The translations under genes and the position numbers were made by a program. Shown one piece after another: positions 4,961 through 8,120 of a stretch of 8,120 nt of DNA (the first letter of the stretch is position 1; each line of letters begins with the position of its first letter). The notes under the pieces are model-generated. The model was not told where the DNA came from and did no database searches. It saw only the letters and a list, made by a program, of their open reading frames with translations. The DNA lies in assembly GCA_900545835.1 (NCBI GenBank), contig URBB01000094.1, positions 1-8,120 of the forward strand, in the 5' to 3' direction. Source of the stretch: an uncultured Collinsella sp. Its GTDB lineage: Bacteria; Actinomycetota; Coriobacteriia; Coriobacteriales; Coriobacteriaceae.

Positions 4961-6868
4961 TTACTGCTGCTTTGGCATCAGCGGATTCTCGCGCGTGAGG
5001 AGATTCATAAACTCCTCGCCCGTGATGGTCTCCTTCTTGTACAGATAACGAGCCAGCTCATGGAGCTTGAACTTGTTCTCCTTGAGGATCTGCAGGGCGC
5101 GATCGTGCGCATCCTCGATCAGCTTAGCGACAATCGCGTCCACACGCTCGGCCGTACCAGGGGCGCAGGTGAGCGACGTATCCTGATTGAGATACGCGTT
5201 CTGCACGGTACCGAGCGCCATCATGCCAAACTCGTCGGACATACCAAAGCGCGTCACCATGTTACGGGCGAGCTTGGTGGCCTGTTCGATATCGTTGGCG
5301 GCACCGGTCGTCATCTCGCCAAAGATGAGTTCCTCGGCCGCACGGCCGCCGCAGTAGACGGCAAGCTTGTCCAAGACCTCCTGGCGTGTCGTCAGGAAGC
5401 GCTCGTCCTCCTCGACCTGCATGGTATAGCCAAGAGCACCGCTCGTGCGCGGCACGATGGTGATCTTGGTAACCGGCGCGGAACCCTTTTGGCGGGCAGC
5501 GACGATGGCATGACCGATCTCGTGGTAGGAAACGACCTGCTTCTCATGGTCGGAAAGCACCGTGGACTTGCGCTGCTGGCCGGCGATGACAACCTCCACC
5601 GACTCCTCAAAGTCGTCCTGGGTTGCACGCTTGCGACCCTCGCGAACGGCGCGCAGGGCGCCCTCGTTGATGATATTGGCCAGGTCGGCGCCCGAGGCAC
5701 CAGGCGTGGCGCGGGCAATCGCGGTCAGGTCGATCGGCGGCTCGGTCTTCACGCTCTTGGCATGCAGCTCGAGGATGTTCTTACGGCCGGTCAGATCGGG
5801 CAACTCGACGGGGATGCGGCGGTCAAAACGACCGGGGCGCAGCAGCGCCGGATCGAGACTGTCGGGGCGGTTGGTTGCGGCAAGGACAACGATACCCTTG
5901 TGGTTATCGAAGCCATCCATCTCGGTCAGCAACTGATTGAGCGTCTGCTCGCGCTCGTCGTTGCCGCTAAAGCCGCCGCCATCGCGCTTCTTACCGATGG
6001 TATCGATCTCATCGATAAAGACGATACACGGGGCCTTTTCCTTGGCCTGCTTAAACAGGTCACGAACCTTTGCAGCGCCGCGACCAACAAACATCTCAAC
6101 GAACTCAGAGCCCGAAATGCTAAAGAACGGAACACCGGCCTCGCCGGCAACAGCCTTGGCAAGCAGAGTCTTACCGGTACCCGGAGGGCCAACAAGGAGA
6201 GCACCGCGCGGCAGCTTGGCGCCGATCTCCTCGTAGCGCTGCGGCTTCTCCAGAAAGTCGACGACCTCCTTGAGAGACTCCTTGGCCTCTTCCTGACCGG
6301 CGACGTCCTTAAAGGTCACGCCCACGTCCTTGGAGGCGATCACGCGCGCGCCGGACTTGCCCAGTCCACCGCCGCCAAAACCGCCGCCACCAAAGTTCAT
6401 CGACGGACCGTCATCACCCATGGCCTTCTTCATGCGGCGGTTGAGCCACCAGCCAATCAGGAAGAAAATCGCCATGGGAAGAATGAGGGTGAGCAGGTAG
6501 TAGGTCATCAGACCCGAGTTCTTATCGGGAACGACTGACTCAAGCGAGGCGCCAGATTCAAGCACGCGATCGGTAAAACCCGCATCATTCGGCACACCGG
6601 TCGTCTTGTAGGCGATGTTCTCGTCCTCGCCCTTCTTGGTGTAATAAATCGTGTAATCGTCCGTGTTGTACTCGACCTTGTCGACACTCTTCTTATCGAG
6701 CGCTTTGACAAACGTCGAATAATCGGTCTTCGTAATCTGCTGCGTGTGACCGATGTTGGGGAACAGAACGGTCGAGAGCACGAGGTAGACGACGAAGGCG
6801 ATGAGCACGTAGAGGATCATATTCCGTCTACGTTTGTTGTCATCCATCTCCATCTGCTTGAACTCCAT
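4961..6868 (-). CDS. ftsH: ATP-dependent zinc metalloprotease FtsH
   Basis: FtsH is a membrane-anchored AAA+ protease, hexameric in the family, that degrades misassembled membrane proteins and short-lived regulators. Domains in order (635 residues): a basic cytoplasmic start; TM1 at about 17-36; an extracytoplasmic domain at about 40-118; TM2 at about 119-141; a glycine-rich linker (159-170); the AAA+ module with Walker A GPPGTGKT (227-234), pore motif MFVG (259-262), Walker B VFIDE (283-287) and the arginine-finger region RPGRFDR (344-350); then the M41 protease with HEIGH (449-453) and third zinc ligand Asp526. All catalytic residues are present. The pore is followed by RGA where VGA is common. 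The start is uncertain: ATG at 6866-6868 has no clear ribosome binding site, while ATG at residue 6 has GGAG 9 nt upstream. ftsH commonly sits with tilS and hpt; here it is divergent from a cobalamin gene and ends in its own terminator. Confidence 0.98.
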   Translation of the reverse strand: MEFKQMEMDDNKRRRNMILYVLIAFVVYLVLSTVLFPNIGHTQQITKTDYSTFVKALDKKSVDKVEYNTDDYTIYYTKKGEDENIAYKTTGVPNDAGFTDRVLESGASLESVVPDKNSGLMTYYLLTLILPMAIFFLIGWWLNRRMKKAMGDDGPSMNFGGGGFGGGGLGKSGARVIASKDVGVTFKDVAGQEEAKESLKEVVDFLEKPQRYEEIGAKLPRGALLVGPPGTGKTLLAKAVAGEAGVPFFSISGSEFVEMFVGRGAAKVRDLFKQAKEKAPCIVFIDEIDTIGKKRDGGGFSGNDEREQTLNQLLTEMDGFDNHKGIVVLAATNRPDSLDPALLRPGRFDRRIPVELPDLTGRKNILELHAKSVKTEPPIDLTAIARATPGASGADLANIINEGALRAVREGRKRATQDDFEESVEVVIAGQQRKSTVLSDHEKQVVSYHEIGHAIVAARQKGSAPVTKITIVPRTSGALGYTMQVEEDERFLTTRQEVLDKLAVYCGGRAAEELIFGEMTTGAANDIEQATKLARNMVTRFGMSDEFGMMALGTVQNAYLNQDTSLTCAPGTAERVDAIVAKLIEDAHDRALQILKENKFKLHELARYLYKKETITGEEFMNLLTRENPLMPKQQ

Positions 6869-6885
6869 CTACTGGGGTTGATAAT
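6858..6885 (+). promoter_or_regulatory. Possible promoter of the cobalamin adenosyltransferase gene
   Basis: TTGAAC (6858-6863) and GATAAT (6880-6885) are separated by 16 bp on the plus strand and match the consensus at four and five of six positions. The -35 lies inside the start of ftsH, so the two divergent promoters would overlap. The predicted start near 6892 gives a leader of about 54 nt that contains the hairpin CCGGCG/CGCCGG (about 6908-6928). Confidence 0.4.
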
Positions 6886-6892
6886 GCTAACT

Positions 6893-6921
6893 AGAATACC
6901 CAACCCGGCCGGCGATAAACC
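6893..6921 (-). promoter_or_regulatory. Possible promoter of ftsH
   Basis: On the minus strand TATTCT (6893-6898) matches the -10 consensus at four of six positions. GGTTTA at 6916-6921 is the only -35-like element at 17 bp, and it is weak. TAGCAT at 6884-6889 is an alternative -10. The short intergenic region means a promoter must be close by, but its exact position is uncertain. Confidence 0.3.
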
Positions 6922-6945
6922 GACGCCGGGCACGAAAGGACATAG

Positions 6946-7431
6946 ATGGCATCACTGGAAGTCGGCAAGGTTCAGATTTATACGGGCGACGGCAAGGGCA
7001 AGACGACGGCTGCGCTGGGATTGGCGATGCGCGCCACAGGTTATGGGCTCGACGTACTCATGCTGCAGTTTGCCAAGAAGCTGCACTGCGCCGAGCATGA
7101 TGCGGCACCACGCCTAGGGCTACGAATTGTACAGGCCGACCGCGACACGCCCGAGGCTTGCGCCGCACAGATCATGGAGCTCGCACGCGAGCAGATCTCA
7201 CAGGTCGACGTTCTGATTTTGGACGAACTCGGCGAGGCCATGCGCCGCGTCTTCGTGACGCGCGAGGATGTCGAGAAACTGATCGCGATGAAACCCGACA
7301 CCACAGAGCTCATACTGACCGGCCGCGGCCTGCTGCCCCTCGCTGACCTCGCCGACCTGGTCACCGAAATGCGCCCCGTCAAACACTACTTCGACGAAGG
7401 CCTCCTAGCCCGCCATGGCAGCGAATACTAA
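6946..7431 (+). CDS. Cob(I)alamin / cob(I)yrinic acid a,c-diamide adenosyltransferase, CobA/CobO/BtuR type
   Basis: The family transfers the adenosyl group of ATP to Co(I) corrinoids, producing the adenosylcobalamin form used by radical enzymes; it acts in the cytoplasm. The 161 residues carry an N-terminal P-loop GDGKGKTT (14-21), the Walker B-like VLILDE (89-94), ELILTGR (121-127), and the family C-terminal signature ADLVTEMRPVKHYFDEG with ARHGSEY at the end. It is shorter than many members (about 170-200), and the N-terminal extension found in longer forms is absent. The start is ATG at 6946 with GAAAGGA 5 nt upstream. No other cobalamin gene is nearby, so the gene may act in salvage of imported corrinoids or in de novo synthesis encoded elsewhere. 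The family is clear; the exact corrinoid substrate is not. Confidence 0.92.
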   Translation: MASLEVGKVQIYTGDGKGKTTAALGLAMRATGYGLDVLMLQFAKKLHCAEHDAAPRLGLRIVQADRDTPEACAAQIMELAREQISQVDVLILDELGEAMRRVFVTREDVEKLIAMKPDTTELILTGRGLLPLADLADLVTEMRPVKHYFDEGLLARHGSEY

Positions 7432-7451
7432 TTGATCCGAAGGGGACGAAG

Positions 7452-7500
7452 AGAAACGGATCGTCGACATCACGACGGAGAGCAATGATCCGTTTTCCTC
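7452..7500. terminator. Probable bidirectional terminator between cobalamin and MATE genes
   Basis: AAACGGATC (7454-7462) pairs with GATCCGTTT (7487-7495), 9 bp. The interior holds a second short hairpin, CGTCG/CGACG (7462-7466 with 7473-7477). The plus-strand 3' arm ends in TTTT then CCTC. On the minus strand the arm ends in TTTCTCTTC. The T-runs are short, so it is weaker than the other terminators in the window. Its position between two converging genes fits a shared terminator. Confidence 0.55.
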
Positions 7501-7517
7501 CACCCCAAGGGATCATT
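7484..7517. repeat. Second inverted repeat overlapping the MATE stop codon
   Basis: AATGATCC (7484-7491) and GGATCATT (7510-7517) form an 8-bp inverted repeat with an 18-nt loop. It uses the same GATCC arm as the hairpin at 7454-7495, so the two cannot form together. One arm covers the last bases of the MATE gene. Confidence 0.5.
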
Positions 7518-8120
7518 AGGCGGTGGCGCGGCCTAGCCAGTTGCCGCTGTGGTGGTAGATGGTGAACATCGTGGCCGTAATGAGCCAGGTTACGGGGTAG
7601 ACCAGTAGTAGATGCTCGAGCGACGGATCGAAGGGCATGATCGCAAACACCCAGATCACCCTCAAGACAACGGTGCCAAAGATGGTGAGCATCATAGGCT
7701 GCAGACTCACGCCGGCGCCGCGAATGGAGCCCGACGCGTTCTCGATAATCGAGAAGATCGCGTAGAACGGCGCGATGAAATGAAGAATCGTCGTGGTGTA
7801 CGCCGAAATCGAAGCATCGTCGACAAACAGACGCGACAACGGACCCGAGAACACCAGCAGCACGGCAGACAGGCCACCAATGAGCATAAACGACAGCACG
7901 AGCGACGTATGGTAGCCCTTGCGCATGCGCTCGTAGTTGCGCGCGCCAAAGTTCTGTGCCGAGAACGTGGTGATCGACACGCCGAGCGCCTCGGTAACCA
8001 TCCAGATAATGCCATCCAGGCGCCCAGATAGACCCCAAGCAGTCGTGACATCGGCGCCAAACGAATTAACCGACACCTGGATCAACACGTTCGAGATCGA
8101 ATAGGCAGCCGATTGAAAAC
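7516..8120 (-). CDS. MATE-family multidrug/Na+ efflux transporter, C-terminal part (5' end beyond window)
   Basis: The reading frame is open from the right edge to TAA at 7516-7518 and gives 200 residues, roughly the last 40-45% of a MATE protein (about 450 residues, 12 membrane helices). The visible part begins FQSAAYSISNVLIQ and continues through NSFGAD and the family-typical SAQNFGARNYERMRKGY. After that come four or five strongly hydrophobic segments (for example LVLSFMLIGGLSAVLLVF and LTIFGTVVLRVIWVFAI). Members export cationic drugs or metabolites in exchange for Na+ or H+ across the cytoplasmic membrane; the substrate cannot be read from this half. A GTG at 8086-8088 is internal, because family sequence continues upstream of it without a break. 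The gene converges on the adenosyltransferase gene. Confidence 0.9.
   Translation of the reverse strand, partial: FQSAAYSISNVLIQVSVNSFGADVTTAWGLSGRLDGIIWMVTEALGVSITTFSAQNFGARNYERMRKGYHTSLVLSFMLIGGLSAVLLVFSGPLSRLFVDDASISAYTTTILHFIAPFYAIFSIIENASGSIRGAGVSLQPMMLTIFGTVVLRVIWVFAIMPFDPSLEHLLLVYPVTWLITATMFTIYHHSGNWLGRATA

Noticed and set aside
5060..6538. Long plus-strand open frame (492 codons) opposite ftsH
   Set aside because: It is a shadow of ftsH on the other strand, with no recognisable motif; the minus frame carries every FtsH catalytic motif.
7379..8038. Minus-strand open frame (219 codons) overlapping the MATE gene in another frame
   Set aside because: It is Arg/His-rich without hydrophobic segments and overlaps a frame with clear MATE character, so it is a shadow.
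8086..8088. GTG as the start of the MATE gene
   Set aside because: The frame continues open to the window edge with family-like sequence (FQSAAYSISN), so the GTG is an internal valine and the gene is cut by the window.

Overview
The window is about 60% GC, densely coded and reads as ordinary chromosome, not a mobile or defence island. The gene content, the base composition and a transcription-terminating isoleucine T-box suggest a gut Coriobacteriia (Actinomycetota), most likely Collinsella or a close relative. That assignment is an inference from sequence style and has not been checked against a database.

Layout from left to right: (i) a complete ileS on the minus strand (12-2813), reading away from a roughly 310-nt T-box leader (about 2856-3162) and its own promoter (about 3169-3197). 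(ii) A divergent gene on the plus strand for a glycerol-dehydrogenase-like iron/zinc alcohol dehydrogenase (3299-4381), ending in a strong hairpin (4391-4431). This hairpin also serves the convergent gene that follows. (iii) On the minus strand, a DUF523/TudS-like gene (4430-4885) lying just behind ftsH (4961-6868), with a near-perfect terminator hairpin between them (4901-4940). (iv) A short divergent promoter region (6869-6945), then a plus-strand cobalamin adenosyltransferase gene (6946-7431). (v) A small convergent intergenic stretch rich in inverted repeats (7432-7515). (vi) The C-terminal half of a MATE-family efflux gene on the minus strand, which runs off the right edge (7516-8120).

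The genes do not form one pathway. ileS and ftsH are housekeeping genes (isoleucyl-tRNA synthesis and membrane protein quality control); the others are single metabolic or transport genes. The most informative regulation is the T-box. Its specifier is AUC (Ile), and the antiterminator and terminator share one strand. The tRNA-binding bulge reads UGGUUAA where the family norm is UGGNACC. I found no CRISPR array, insertion sequence, phage gene, rRNA or tRNA. I do not see a new multi-gene system here. The points worth a second look are the variant T-box bulge, the terminator lying almost on the ribosome binding site of the DUF523 gene, and the altered substrate-site residue in the dehydrogenase.
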